A stretch of 64,000 bases of DNA from Rhizobium halophilum (GCF_021648825.1 NZ_JAKJHS010000003.1:248001-312000); one strand, 5' to 3'; positions 27,134-36,717 are shown, counted from the stretch's first letter. Notes: generated by a model from the letters alone, not told the origin. Made by a program: numbers and translations.

Positions 27134-29665
27134 ATGAGAACTTCCCCTTGGGTGGTGGCGAGCTACGCCTTCATCATCTTCATCGGCATACTGATCGCCT
27201 TGCCGAACGTGCTTCCGCAGTCAACGCTCGACCGGATGCCGTCCTGGCTCCCACACAGCCGGGTCTCCCTAGGTCTCGACCTTCGCGGCGGATCACACCT
27301 CGTGCTCGAGGTTGATCATGCTGATCTGCTCAACGAACGCCTTCAGAACCTGTTACAGGACAGCCGACGCGTGCTGCGGGACAACGGCATCGAACCGTCC
27401 GGCGTGCGGCGCAGCGGCGATGTGGTGACAGTGACGCTGCGCGATCCGGCGCAACGTGGCGACGCGGTGGACCAACTTGAGACGCTCGCAAGCCCCGTAG
27501 GCTTCGGCACCAGTGTCGGGCAATCAGACCTAAACGTAGGGACGCCGACACCCAACACCATTACGCTTGCCTATACCGAGGCTGGGATCGAATCTCATGC
27601 GAGCGCCGCGGTTGAGCAGAGCCTCGAGATCATACGCCAGCGCGTCGATCAGGTTGGCGTCGCCGAACCGACGATCCAGCGTGTCGGCTCCGACCGCGTT
27701 CTGGTGCAGCTACCGGGCGAGCAGGATCCATCTCGCCTCCGGCAGTTGTTGGGCTCGACGGCGAAGATGAGCTTTCACCTGCTTGGAAACCAGGGGGAAC
27801 CCGGCGTCACCATGCTGCCCGATGAACAAGGACAGCAATACCCAGTACAAGATCGCGTTGAACTTTCGGGTGACCGACTGACGGATGCACGCGCCGCCTT
27901 CGATCCGCAGACGAACGAACCAATTGTAAACTTCCGGTTCGACACAGCCGGTGCGAGCCGCTTCGCCCAAATCACTCAGGCCAATGTTGGGCGTCCCTTC
28001 GCCATCGTTCTTGACAACAAGGTCCTCAGCGCTCCGGTCATCCGTCAACCCATCACGGGAGGCTCCGGGCAGATCTCCGGCGGCTTCACCGTGGAGGAAG
28101 CCAACACCCTTTCCGCTCTTCTGCGTGCCGGTGCGCTGCCCGCGAAGCTGACAGTCATCGAAGAGCGTACCGTCGGTGCCGATCTGGGATCCGATGCCAT
28201 CGAGATGGGCGTGTTCACGGGCCTTATCGGCTTCCTGCTTGTCGTAGGATTCCTGATCCTGCTCTATGGTGGGTGGGGCGTCGTCGCCAACGTGGCGCTT
28301 TTCATCAATATCATTCTGACGTTTGCGGCGCTGACAATGATCGGAGCAACGCTGACGCTACCGGGCATTGCCGGTATCGTCCTCGGCATCGGTATTGCGG
28401 TTGACGCCAACGTTCTGATCAACGAGCGCATCAAGGAGGAAACGCGCAAGGGCCGCAGTGCGTTCGGTGCCATCGATGCAGGCTTCAAACGTGCTTATTC
28501 CACGATCGTCGACAGTAACGTCACGACCCTGATCGCGACTGTGCTCCTCTTCTGGTTCGGGTCCGGGCCGGTGCGCGGCTTTGCGGTGACCATGGGCTTC
28601 GGCATCATCATCTCCATGTTTACGGCCGTTGCGATCGTCCGGGTTGCGATGATCTGGCTGACAGGCCGCATGAAGCTCAAGAAGATCGAGATCCGTCCGC
28701 TGCTACCGATCAAGCTCGTGCCGGATGGCACGCAGATCCGATTCATGAAGGCGCGGTTTTTCGGAATTGGAATTTCGCTCTTCCTGTCTGCAGCCTCCAT
28801 CATCCTGTTCTTCACTCCCGGCCTCAACTATGGCGTTGACTTCAGGGGCGGTATTCAGATGGAGGTCGTGACGGAAGGCGCTGCCGATATCGCAGCCTTC
28901 CGCAGTCATCTCGACGGGCTGGGCTTGGGAGATGTGGCGCTTCAGGAATTCGGCAGCCCCAATCATCTTCTTGTTCGCGTCGAGCGGCAGCAAGGGGGTG
29001 AAGAGGCCCAGACGGCAGCGGTTCAGAGCCTGCGCGCAGCAGTTGTCGAGATCGATCCAACGGCTGAGGTGGAGAGAACCGAGGTTGTAGGCCCGAAGGT
29101 CAGTGGAGAACTGGCCACCGCCGGCATTCTCTCCGTGGTTCTAGCCTCGATCGCCATGCTCATCTATATCTGGGTGCGCTTCGAATGGCCGTTTGCGGTC
29201 GGTGCGATCGCGACCCTGGTGCTCGACGTGACGAAGACGATCGGCTTCTTCGCCATAACCGGCTTGGACTTCAATCTAACAGCCATCGCCGCCGTGCTGA
29301 CGCTGGTTGGCTATTCGGTCAACGACAAGGTGGTGGTGTATGACCGCATGCGCGAAAACATGCGGCTCTACAAGAAGATGCCGCTCCGCGAGTTGATCGA
29401 CCGATCGATTAACGAGACGCTGGCACGAAGCCTCTACACCTCGGCAACGACTTTCCTGGCTATGCTACCTATGGCGATCTGGGGCGGCAGCGCCGTCTCT
29501 AGTTTTGCGATTCCGATGGTGTTCGGGATCGTGATCGCGACGTCGTCCTCGGTCTTCATCGCGGCCCCGATCCTGCTCTTCCTTGGCGACTGGCGCACGC
29601 GCCGCGCGAAGAAAGCGGCAGCAGATGCCCTGGTCGAGGACGGTGAAGAAGCGCGACCTACCTGA
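27134..29665 (+). CDS. secDF: Protein translocase SecDF (SecD-SecF fusion)
   Basis: An 843-residue inner-membrane protein that uses the proton gradient to pull preproteins across the SecYEG channel. It is one chain instead of separate SecD and SecF, as in several rhizobia. The SecD half begins with a helix at 8-25 and SLGLDLRGGSHLVLEVD (45-61), followed by the large periplasmic P1 domain and five helices including GIGIAVDANVLINERIKEE. The SecF half starts near 538 with the same plan (LNYGVDFRGGIQMEV, TLVGYSVNDKVVVYDRMRE). About 12 helices in total. The start is ATG 27134 with AGGAA 7 nt upstream. The frame stays open for almost 1 kb upstream, but that extension has no family similarity. Confidence 0.97.
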   Translation: MRTSPWVVASYAFIIFIGILIALPNVLPQSTLDRMPSWLPHSRVSLGLDLRGGSHLVLEVDHADLLNERLQNLLQDSRRVLRDNGIEPSGVRRSGDVVTVTLRDPAQRGDAVDQLETLASPVGFGTSVGQSDLNVGTPTPNTITLAYTEAGIESHASAAVEQSLEIIRQRVDQVGVAEPTIQRVGSDRVLVQLPGEQDPSRLRQLLGSTAKMSFHLLGNQGEPGVTMLPDEQGQQYPVQDRVELSGDRLTDARAAFDPQTNEPIVNFRFDTAGASRFAQITQANVGRPFAIVLDNKVLSAPVIRQPITGGSGQISGGFTVEEANTLSALLRAGALPAKLTVIEERTVGADLGSDAIEMGVFTGLIGFLLVVGFLILLYGGWGVVANVALFINIILTFAALTMIGATLTLPGIAGIVLGIGIAVDANVLINERIKEETRKGRSAFGAIDAGFKRAYSTIVDSNVTTLIATVLLFWFGSGPVRGFAVTMGFGIIISMFTAVAIVRVAMIWLTGRMKLKKIEIRPLLPIKLVPDGTQIRFMKARFFGIGISLFLSAASIILFFTPGLNYGVDFRGGIQMEVVTEGAADIAAFRSHLDGLGLGDVALQEFGSPNHLLVRVERQQGGEEAQTAAVQSLRAAVVEIDPTAEVERTEVVGPKVSGELATAGILSVVLASIAMLIYIWVRFEWPFAVGAIATLVLDVTKTIGFFAITGLDFNLTAIAAVLTLVGYSVNDKVVVYDRMRENMRLYKKMPLRELIDRSINETLARSLYTSATTFLAMLPMAIWGGSAVSSFAIPMVFGIVIATSSSVFIAAPILLFLGDWRTRRAKKAAADALVEDGEEARPT

Positions 29666-29681
29666 GCCGAAACTCACTGCC

Positions 29682-29708
29682 GAAGAGGGCGGCAAACCCG
29701 CCCTCTTC
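29682..29708 (+). terminator. Hairpin between secDF and the YqaA-like gene
   Basis: A perfect 11-bp stem, GAAGAGGGCGG (29682-29692) with CCGCCCTCTTC (29698-29708), and a 5-nt loop (CAAAC). It starts 17 bp after the secDF stop and ends 18 bp before the next start. It looks like a terminator or attenuator; the T-rich tail is short. Confidence 0.65.
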
Positions 29709-29726
29709 CTTCCGGAGATGGCCCTC

Positions 29727-30164
29727 GTGCTGGACATTGGGATCTACGTCGGCCTTTTCACCGCCGCCTTTCTCGCCGCCACGGTTCTACCGATGCAGTC
29801 GGAGGCGCTTCTGGTCGGCCTCATTCTCTCTGGCCATCATCCAGTTTGGACTCTCGTCAGCGTTGCAGCTGTCGGCAACACTCTCGGTGCTGTCGTTAAC
29901 TGGATGCTGGGCCGCGGCATCGAGCGTTTTAGGCACAGCCGCTGGTTTCCGGCCTCTGACCGGCAGCTGGAAAAGGCGGAGCGCTGGTACCACAGGTTCG
30001 GCAGATGGTCCCTTCTCCTAAGTTGGCTGCCTGTGGGAGGAGATGCGCTGACTGTGATAGCCGGTGTCCTGAAGGAGCCGCTGCCGAACTTTCTTCTGCT
30101 TGTCTTTGTTGGCAAAACAGCGCGTTACATCGTTCTAGCCGCAGCTACTCAAGGCGTTCTTTGA
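29727..30164 (+). CDS. YqaA/DedA-like (SNARE-associated, VTT domain) membrane protein
   Basis: A 145-residue integral membrane protein resembling the YqaA branch of the DedA/VTT superfamily. The family-typical beginning LDIGIYVGLFTAAFLAATVLPMQSE leads into the central AAVGNTLGAVVNWMLGRG and a C-terminal WLPVGGDALTVIAG segment, with about four hydrophobic segments. Relatives are implicated in lipid scrambling or membrane homeostasis. The start is uncertain: GGAG at 29714-29717 abuts the ATG at 29718 but is 9 nt from the in-frame GTG at 29727, so GTG is chosen. A hairpin separates it from secDF. It is convergent with the alcohol dehydrogenase gene, 19 bp away. Confidence 0.82.
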   Translation: MLDIGIYVGLFTAAFLAATVLPMQSEALLVGLILSGHHPVWTLVSVAAVGNTLGAVVNWMLGRGIERFRHSRWFPASDRQLEKAERWYHRFGRWSLLLSWLPVGGDALTVIAGVLKEPLPNFLLLVFVGKTARYIVLAAATQGVL

Positions 30165-30183
30165 GGATGCCGCAACAGCTGCG

Positions 30184-31344
30184 CTACCACGCGCTCCGGT
30201 AGATGGCCAAGGCGTCCTGCTCGGTGACGTCCCGGGGATTGTTGACGAGGAGGCGTGTCTGTTTCAGCGCGTCCCGAGCCATCTTTGACAGATCATCCTC
30301 GCTGATGCCAACATCCCGCAAGCGCTGCGGCAGGCCGAGCCTCAGCGGTAAGACGGCAAGCGCTTCAATGAAGGCTGACGTGCGTGCACTCTCGTCTTGC
30401 TCCCGCTCAAGATCGGGAAAGGCGTCCGCCGCGATCTCTGCATAAAGAGACGAGACGGTGGCAGCATTAAAGCGCAGCACATGAGGGAGAACCAGCGCAT
30501 TCGACAATCCGTGAGGAACGTGAAAGCTGCCGCCGATGGGGTAGGCAAGCGCATGCACTGCCGCAACGGGAGAGTTGGCGAAAGCCTGTCCTGCTAGCAT
30601 TGAACCAAGCAGCATGCCGCTGCGCGCAACAAGATCATGTCCGCTGAACACTGCACGTTCGATGTTCTGTCCCAGGAGCCGCAGCGCCTGGCGCGCGAGC
30701 ATCTTCGACAGCGGGTTATTGTTGGCACTGGCGGAGGTATAGGCCTCGATGGCATGAACCATTGCATCGATCCCAGTGGCGGCGGTTGTCTGTGGCGGCA
30801 GGCCAAGCGTAAGTCTGGGATCAAGAATCGCGATGTCCGGCAGGATGAGCGGCGATGAGACGCCCTTCTTCTCTGTTCCCCCAACAGTGATGATCGCCAC
30901 CGGTGTCACTTCGGATCCAGTTCCGGCGGTTGTGGGGATAAGGACCAGCGGCAGGCGGGGACCAAGGGCATTGCCCACCCCCCATGCCCGCTCGATGTCC
31001 TGCGCCGAACCGAGAAGCAAGGCAGCAACTTTCGCAACGTCCAGCGAGGAGCCACCGCCAAAACCGATCACACCCGTGGCTCCTGCTCGTCTCCCAGTCT
31101 CGACGGCATCGGTCACGGTATCAAGCGATGGGTCCGCCTCTACCGCATCGAAGACGATGACCTGCGTACCGGCTGCCGTCATGGATGCGATGGCGGGTTC
31201 AAGCAAACCCAGCCGGCGGATGCCGACGTCGGTTATAACCAGAACCAGGTCTCCGACCACGCCTCCGGCAATCGCGGCAACGTCCGCGACCGCTCCAGAC
31301 CTGAAGATAATCTGGGGCGTGGTGTTGAACACGAATGGCTGCAT
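30184..31344 (-). CDS. Iron-containing alcohol dehydrogenase
   Basis: A 386-residue group III (Fe-dependent) alcohol dehydrogenase, likely NAD-linked. The dinucleotide motif is GFGGGSSLDVAK (94-105). Metal ligands fit the family pattern: Asp193 and His197 in GIDAMVHAIEAY, His264 in VHALAYPIGG and His278 in VPHGL. Substrates in this family range from ethanol and 1,3-propanediol to maleylacetate and cannot be told from sequence. The start at 31344 (MQPFVFNTTP) is fixed by a near-perfect GGGAGGAAG 4-5 nt upstream. It lies 82 bp downstream of putA on the same strand, so read-through from putA is possible. Confidence 0.93.
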   Translation of the reverse strand: MQPFVFNTTPQIIFRSGAVADVAAIAGGVVGDLVLVITDVGIRRLGLLEPAIASMTAAGTQVIVFDAVEADPSLDTVTDAVETGRRAGATGVIGFGGGSSLDVAKVAALLLGSAQDIERAWGVGNALGPRLPLVLIPTTAGTGSEVTPVAIITVGGTEKKGVSSPLILPDIAILDPRLTLGLPPQTTAATGIDAMVHAIEAYTSASANNNPLSKMLARQALRLLGQNIERAVFSGHDLVARSGMLLGSMLAGQAFANSPVAAVHALAYPIGGSFHVPHGLSNALVLPHVLRFNAATVSSLYAEIAADAFPDLEREQDESARTSAFIEALAVLPLRLGLPQRLRDVGISEDDLSKMARDALKQTRLLVNNPRDVTEQDALAIYRSAW

Positions 31345-31426
31345 GCACTTCCTCCCGAGTTCCGGCAGGGCTGCAGCCGGACACGTCATGAAAGACGCAT
31401 GTCTAGCCATGGCAAGTCAAGAACGC

Positions 31427-34400
31427 TTATCCGATTGCCATCAGGCTTGCGTTGCCACCCGCTGCCGCGGTGTTGATGGAGACGGATACCTCCTCAAGCA
31501 GCCAGCTAAGGCAGTAGGCGTCCGGTCGGGCTATGTCTTGAGTAGACGCCGACTGGATCAGCACCAAAGGCCCCGGCAGATTCGCAATCTTCTGCGCCAT
31601 TGCCCGAACCCGCTCCTCCTCTCCCTCGATCAATGCGCCGGCATAGGGTCCATCGGCAGCCCAGTCCGACGACCAGGCGGTCCTTGAGGCAACGGAAGCC
31701 GGAAGCTCATGAAGTGGAGCTCCTAGCGCCTGTCCTGGAGCAATTACAGCGGTATTGCCGGTGGCCAGCACCGCTGCCAACTGATGGTGAAGCCCCGCCT
31801 CGGTTGCCGGCAAGAGCAGGATCTGGCCCCGTGGGTGTAGGGAGTAGCGATTGCTCTCGCCGACCGGCCCCGGAAGCTGAAGATCCAGCCCAAGCGTCGA
31901 GGTACTGCCCATAGCCGCTGCTACTTCCGCCTCCTCGGCCATCCCACGCGCCTGTAACCAACGCACAAAGTCGAGCAGAGCTGGATCGGTATGAACCGAG
32001 CTATGCTGCGGCGGCACCGGCGCGGTCTCTACGAGGCGCCCAAGGTAAAGCGGTCCGCCGGCCTTGGGTCCTGTTCCTGACAACCCACGCCCCCCGAAAG
32101 GTTGGACGCCGACCACGGCTCCAATGATGTTGCGGTTGACATAAAGGTTGCCCGCCCGAATGCGGCTCGTCACATGCGCAATGGTCTCATCGAGGCGCGT
32201 GTGCAGACCAAAAGTCAGCCCGTAACCCGTGGCGTTGATGTCGTCGATAAGGCGATCTAGCTCATTACGCCTATAGCGAATAACGTGCAGGATCGGCCCG
32301 AATACCTCGCGCTCCAGATCCCTGAGCGAATGCAGCTCGATGATGGTCGGCGGGACGAATGTGCCGGTGACCGTGTGCTCCGGCAGATCGGTCTGGTCGA
32401 CCCTCCGCCCCAGAGCGCGCATCTTTTCGACATGCCCGACGATGGTGGCCTTTGCCTCGGTCGTGATGACCGGTCCGATGTCAACGCTAAGGCGGTCGGT
32501 ACGGCCGATGGCCAACTCCTTCAACGCGCCCTTCAGCATGCCAAGCGTCCGGTCTGCAACCTCCTCCTGTAGGCAAAGAACCCGTAATGCGGAGCAGCGC
32601 TGTCCAGCGCTGTCGAAGGCCGAAGCAATCACATCGCCGACCACCTGCTCGGCCAGGGCAGAGGAGTCGACAATCATTGCGTTCTGGCCCCCGGTCTCCG
32701 CGATCAGGGGGATAGGCTTGCCGCTTGGCAGCAGCCGGTCGGCGAGCTGCGTCTGGATCAGCCGTGCAACCTCGGTGGAGCCTGTGAACATGACGCCGTA
32801 AGTCTCTGGCGCAGCGACGAGCGCAGCACCGATACGTCCTCCGCCGGGGAGGAATTGCAGCGCCGAACGTGGAATGCCTGCTTGATGAAGGATCCGCACA
32901 GCCTCAGCCGCGATCAGCGGGGTTTCTTCCGCAGGCTTTGCGAGAACAGGGTTTCCTCCCACCAGGGCCGCCGCGACCTGTCCTGTGAAGATGGCCAGCG
33001 GGAAATTCCAGGGACTGATGCAGACGATGGGCCCGAGCGGCTTGTGCATTGGTCCAAGCGTACGCCGCGCCTGTTGAGCATAGTAGCGCAGGAAGTCGAC
33101 TGCCTCGCGCACCTCCGCGATCGCATTGAGCGCCGACTTACCAGCCTCCCGCATGATCAACCCGAGCAGGATTGGCATTCGCTCCTGCATCAGGTCCGCC
33201 GCCCTCTCAAGACGAGCGGCTCGCTCCACTGGTGGCACCGCCCCCCATTCACCAGCGGTTTCCTTCGCCGCACGTGCGGCGGCCTGTGCCTCGTTCTCTG
33301 TTGCCTCAGACACGTGACCAACGATATCCGCGTGATCGGCTGGATTGGACACCGGTCGTGCATTTCCGCCCGGTACCACTCCCTCGATCATGGGCGTCGC
33401 CGTCCAATCGATTTCAGCGCTGCGTTGCAACTCGTTCGTCAATCGCGCAAGGACCTGTTCATCTGAAAGGTCCAGTCCTTCAGAGTTGGCTCGACCCGAC
33501 CCGAGGATATCGCGTGGTAGCGCGATCTGCTCATGTCGCGAACCCGGTACCGCCATGGCGCGAATGGTATCTGCCGGATCTGCAATCAGCTCTTCTACGG
33601 AAACGGCGGGATCTGCGATCCGGTTGACGAACGAGGAGTTGGCACCGTTTTCGAGGAGCCGGCGAACGAGATAGGCCAGTAGCGTTTCGTGTGTGCCGAC
33701 GGGGGCATAAATCCGACATGGTCGATTCAGCTTTTTTTCACCCACGACCTCGTCATAGAGGGGCTCTCCCATCCCATGGAGGCACTGAAACTCGTACTTT
33801 CCGACCTCGAAGTCCGGCCCGGCCAGATGGTAGATCGTGGAAAGCGTCTGCGCATTGTGGGTGGCAAACTGCGGGAACACGACCTCGCTTTCCGCCAGAA
33901 GCTTTTTGGCACAGGCGATATAGGAGACGTCCGTGTGCACTTTTCGGGTGAAGATCGGGTAATCCTCCAACCCATCCAGCTGTGCCCGCTTGATCTCGGC
34001 ATCCCAGTAAGCGCCCTTGACCAGACGAACCATGATCCGGTGTCCCGAGCGGCGGGCAAGATCGATGATAAAATCGAGCACCAAAGGGCAACGCTTGCCG
34101 TAAGCCTGGACGACAAAGCCGATCCCGTCCCAGCCATCAAGTGCCGGGTCCAAACAAAGCTCCTCCAGAAGATCGAGCGACAGCTCCAGGCGGTCCGCCT
34201 CTTCGGCATCGATATTGAGGCCGATATCATAGGACTTGGCGACCAAAGCGAGAGCCTTCACCTTAGGAAGCAACTCCTCCATGACCCTGCCCGCTTGCGC
34301 ACGGCTGTAACGGGGATGAAGCGCCGAGAGCTTGATCGAGATGCCAGGCCCCTCATAAACGCCGCGGCCGCCGGAAGCCTTGCCAATGGCATGAATAGCG

Positions 34401-35125
34401 GCCTCGTAATCCCGATAATAGCGTGCAGCGTCACCGGCGGTGGTCGCAGCCTCGCCCAACATATCATAGGAATAGCGAAAGCCGCGCTCTTCCAGAGGCC
34501 GTGCGCGCTTGAGCGCTTCGTCTATGGTCTCGCCTGTGACGAATTGCTCGCCCATCATCCGCATCGCCAGGTCCACGCCGCGACGAATAACCGGCTCCCC
34601 GCACCGCGCAAGGAGTCGCGTCAGAGCGGCGGCAAGGCTCCGGTCATTAACCGTCGACGTCAATTTGCCAGTCACCACTAGTCCCCAAGTGGCGGCATTG
34701 ACGAACAGGGAGCGGTTGCCCCCCAGATGGGATTTCCAGTCACCGTCGGCAATCTTGTCGCGTATTAGGGCGTCACGCGTGGCTGCATCGGGAATTCGAA
34801 GCAGCGCCTCAGCCAGGCACATCAGCGCCACACCTTCTTGACTGGAAAGCGAGTATTCGTGAACCAGTCCCTCGACGCCCGAACCGCGATGTTTTGCCCG
34901 AAGTGCCTCGATGAGCGTCCGTGCCGTCTCCTTCGTTTTGCCGCGGATGTCTTCTGGTAGGGTTGCTGCATCCAGTAGGGACTCGACGCAGGTGATCTCT
35001 GGCGGGCGATAGGCTGACGTGATCTGCTTGCGCAGCGAATTCTGTGGCCGGGCTGGCGGTGCGAAGTCGGCAAAGGGTGGACGGGCCGCTGCAGCGGGCG
35101 TGGCGGGTTCTGGATAGTTGATCAT
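31427..35125 (-). CDS. putA: Bifunctional proline dehydrogenase / L-glutamate gamma-semialdehyde dehydrogenase PutA
   Basis: A 1232-residue bifunctional enzyme that oxidises proline to P5C (FAD) and then P5C to glutamate (NAD). The proline dehydrogenase barrel carries NIDAEEADRLELS, VQAYGKRC and RLVKGAYWD. The aldehyde dehydrogenase domain has SPWNFPLAIFTG, FTGSTEVARL and the catalytic Cys near residue 840 in SAGQRCSALR. The first ~45 residues are Pro/Ala-rich and show no ribbon-helix-helix DNA-binding domain, so this is a non-autoregulating short PutA, consistent with the divergent Lrp-type gene next door. The C-terminal ~200 residues look like a degenerate ALDH-like tail. It acts at the membrane periphery, feeding the respiratory quinone pool. 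Confidence 0.97.
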   Translation of the reverse strand: MINYPEPATPAAAARPPFADFAPPARPQNSLRKQITSAYRPPEITCVESLLDAATLPEDIRGKTKETARTLIEALRAKHRGSGVEGLVHEYSLSSQEGVALMCLAEALLRIPDAATRDALIRDKIADGDWKSHLGGNRSLFVNAATWGLVVTGKLTSTVNDRSLAAALTRLLARCGEPVIRRGVDLAMRMMGEQFVTGETIDEALKRARPLEERGFRYSYDMLGEAATTAGDAARYYRDYEAAIHAIGKASGGRGVYEGPGISIKLSALHPRYSRAQAGRVMEELLPKVKALALVAKSYDIGLNIDAEEADRLELSLDLLEELCLDPALDGWDGIGFVVQAYGKRCPLVLDFIIDLARRSGHRIMVRLVKGAYWDAEIKRAQLDGLEDYPIFTRKVHTDVSYIACAKKLLAESEVVFPQFATHNAQTLSTIYHLAGPDFEVGKYEFQCLHGMGEPLYDEVVGEKKLNRPCRIYAPVGTHETLLAYLVRRLLENGANSSFVNRIADPAVSVEELIADPADTIRAMAVPGSRHEQIALPRDILGSGRANSEGLDLSDEQVLARLTNELQRSAEIDWTATPMIEGVVPGGNARPVSNPADHADIVGHVSEATENEAQAAARAAKETAGEWGAVPPVERAARLERAADLMQERMPILLGLIMREAGKSALNAIAEVREAVDFLRYYAQQARRTLGPMHKPLGPIVCISPWNFPLAIFTGQVAAALVGGNPVLAKPAEETPLIAAEAVRILHQAGIPRSALQFLPGGGRIGAALVAAPETYGVMFTGSTEVARLIQTQLADRLLPSGKPIPLIAETGGQNAMIVDSSALAEQVVGDVIASAFDSAGQRCSALRVLCLQEEVADRTLGMLKGALKELAIGRTDRLSVDIGPVITTEAKATIVGHVEKMRALGRRVDQTDLPEHTVTGTFVPPTIIELHSLRDLEREVFGPILHVIRYRRNELDRLIDDINATGYGLTFGLHTRLDETIAHVTSRIRAGNLYVNRNIIGAVVGVQPFGGRGLSGTGPKAGGPLYLGRLVETAPVPPQHSSVHTDPALLDFVRWLQARGMAEEAEVAAAMGSTSTLGLDLQLPGPVGESNRYSLHPRGQILLLPATEAGLHHQLAAVLATGNTAVIAPGQALGAPLHELPASVASRTAWSSDWAADGPYAGALIEGEEERVRAMAQKIANLPGPLVLIQSASTQDIARPDAYCLSWLLEEVSVSINTAAAGGNASLMAIG

Positions 35126-35246
35126 GTGTCGGAATCCGGAGCGGTGTTGGTTGCAGATAGCTTACTTCACCGCCACACTCGCGCTGGACTTTTTGTTAAA
35201 CCTATCTCAGCTTAAAACTCCTTTTATGGAGCTGTTGCTGGACGTT

Positions 35247-35714
35247 ATGCCTATGAAAGATCCGAAGACCAGCCAAATTGACGGATACGACCGTAAGATC
35301 CTGGAGCTGCTCGCTGCTGACGGGCGTATGCCGGTGACGGAACTTGCTAGCCGGATCGGCTTATCTAAAACGCCTTGCGCTGCACGCCTGAAGCGGCTTG
35401 TCGATGAGGGTTATATTGAAGGCTTTCGGGCCGTTCTCAATCCACAGAAGCTTGGCCTTGATCACGTCGCTTTCGCAGAAGTCACGCTGTCCGACACGCG
35501 GGAGTTGGCCCTTGCAGAGTTCAACAAGGCCGTCAGCAAGATCCGCGAGGTGGAGGAATGCCACATGATCGCCGGTCGCTTCGACTACCTGCTGAAGGTT
35601 CGCACGCCAAATATCCGACGTTACCGGGAGGTCCTGGGGGAGAAGATCTCGAGCCTGCCACACGTCGCAAGCACATCGACGTCGGTGGCAATGCAGTCGG
35701 TGAAGGAGAGGTAG
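35247..35714 (+). CDS. putR: Lrp/AsnC family regulator, probable PutR (activator of putA)
   Basis: A protein of about 155 residues with an N-terminal helix-turn-helix (DRKILELLAADGRMPVTELA, then SRIGLSKTPCAARLKRL) and a C-terminal RAM/AsnC ligand-binding domain ending in HVASTSTSVAMQSVK. It is divergent from putA with about 121 bp between starts. In Agrobacterium and Rhodobacter the corresponding PutR is a proline-responsive activator of putA, so the same role is inferred. The start is uncertain: ATG at 35247 has GGACG 5 nt upstream, ATG 35253 follows two codons later, and an ATG at 35226 also exists. Confidence 0.88.
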   Translation: MPMKDPKTSQIDGYDRKILELLAADGRMPVTELASRIGLSKTPCAARLKRLVDEGYIEGFRAVLNPQKLGLDHVAFAEVTLSDTRELALAEFNKAVSKIREVEECHMIAGRFDYLLKVRTPNIRRYREVLGEKISSLPHVASTSTSVAMQSVKER

Positions 35715-35817
35715 ACACGTCAGGACCAAGGGCGGCAGTGCGGGAAGACTGCGGGCTGCCCGTTCTGCACCTTAGGAGAGTGCTCCGACGGTAAAGCCGC
35801 CGGAGCATAGAATTCAA

Positions 35818-36303
35818 TCACTCAGCAGAATCTGCGGATTCCGCGTTCAGCAATCCGTAGCGCTCCTCGCCGATCTTTCCGAGCAGTTCTAGCTGGGTCT
35901 CAAGGAAGTCGATATGGCCTTCCTCGTCTGCGAGCAGTTCTTCGAAGAGCTTCATGGAAACATAATCGCCTGCGGCATGACAGACGTCACGCGATGCTTT
36001 GTAGGCTGTTCGGGCATCGTATTCGCCGGCAAGATCAGCCTCGAGAACTTCCTTGACGTTCTGGCCGATACGCAGCGGCGCCAGCGTCTGCAGGTTCGGA
36101 TGGCCTTCGAGGAAGATGATGCGATCGATCAGCCGGTCGGCATGATGCATTTCTTCGATCGACTCTTCCCGCTCTTTCTTGGCGAGCTTGGTATAGCCCC
36201 AGTCCGATAGCAGACGGTAGTGAAGCCAGTACTGGTTGACGGCGCCGAGTTCGAGGAACAAAGCCTCGTTAAGCCGCTCGATGACGCTGCTGTCGCCTTT
36301 CAA
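35818..36303 (-). CDS. bfr: Bacterioferritin
   Basis: A 161-residue haem-binding ferritin that oxidises Fe(II) and stores it as a mineral in a 24-mer shell. Ferroxidase ligands are in place: Glu18, Glu51, His54, Glu94 (LAGEYDART), Glu127 and His130 (LADEEGH). The haem-ligating Met52 is in [10 protein letters not shown]. The start is TTG at 36303, with AGGAG 8 nt upstream. It lies inside the end of bfd, so the genes overlap by 35 bases and are translationally coupled. Length is typical (about 158-161). Iron-dependent control is expected, but I found no convincing Irr or RirA box. Confidence 0.96.
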   Translation of the reverse strand: MKGDSSVIERLNEALFLELGAVNQYWLHYRLLSDWGYTKLAKKEREESIEEMHHADRLIDRIIFLEGHPNLQTLAPLRIGQNVKEVLEADLAGEYDARTAYKASRDVCHAAGDYVSMKLFEELLADEEGHIDFLETQLELLGKIGEERYGLLNAESADSAE

Positions 36304-36580
36304 TGTCCGCTCTCCTGTTTTCCTCGTGGAACTGTTTCAGGCGGGACATATAATCGATAACGTCAGCGGTCGTCGAGTGCCGCTGCGCGTGATATTCCTC
36401 GGTGGTCTTGATGATGATGTCGACGACGTTGGGGAAGCAGCCACAGCAACGGCCGCGCTTGCTCATCGCGTGGTAGACCTTCGCCGGAACGATCAGCTGC
36501 CAGCAGTCCTGATCCAGGAGCTCGACGATGACGTCGCGGATTTCCTTGTCGGTGATGTAATTGCAGCTGCAGACTAGCAT
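36269..36580 (-). CDS. bfd: Bacterioferritin-associated ferredoxin Bfd-like [2Fe-2S] protein
   Basis: A 103-residue (2Fe-2S)-binding protein of the BFD family. Cluster ligands are Cys4 and Cys6 (LVCSCNYIT) plus Cys45 and Cys48 in RCCGCFPNV, with an additional Cys46. In other bacteria Bfd passes electrons to bacterioferritin so that stored iron can be released. It is longer than the 64-residue E. coli Bfd, with a charged Arg/His-rich C-terminal extension (about 63-103) that overlaps the bfr start by 35 bases. It is the first gene of a bfd-bfr pair. A short dyad GGTCA-N12-TGACC sits just upstream of its ATG. Confidence 0.92.
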   Translation of the reverse strand: MLVCSCNYITDKEIRDVIVELLDQDCWQLIVPAKVYHAMSKRGRCCGCFPNVVDIIIKTTEEYHAQRHSTTADVIDYMSRLKQFHEENRRADIERRQQRHRAA

Positions 36581-36717
36581 TCTCGGTCAACCCGTCAAAC
36601 ATGACCAGTAACATCCGCTTTTTGCGAAAGAGGACGGCTCCTGTCAAGAAAAAATGCTGAGCTTTATTAGCACACCCTTGTGATGGTGCCTTGGGCAGGC
36701 CGGGCACGCATTGACGC

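Noticed and set aside
36585-36606. GGTCA-N12-TGACC dyad just upstream of bfd, considered as an iron-regulator box.
   Set aside because: The arms are only 5 bp and match neither the Irr (ICE) nor the RirA (IRO) consensus, so it could be chance.
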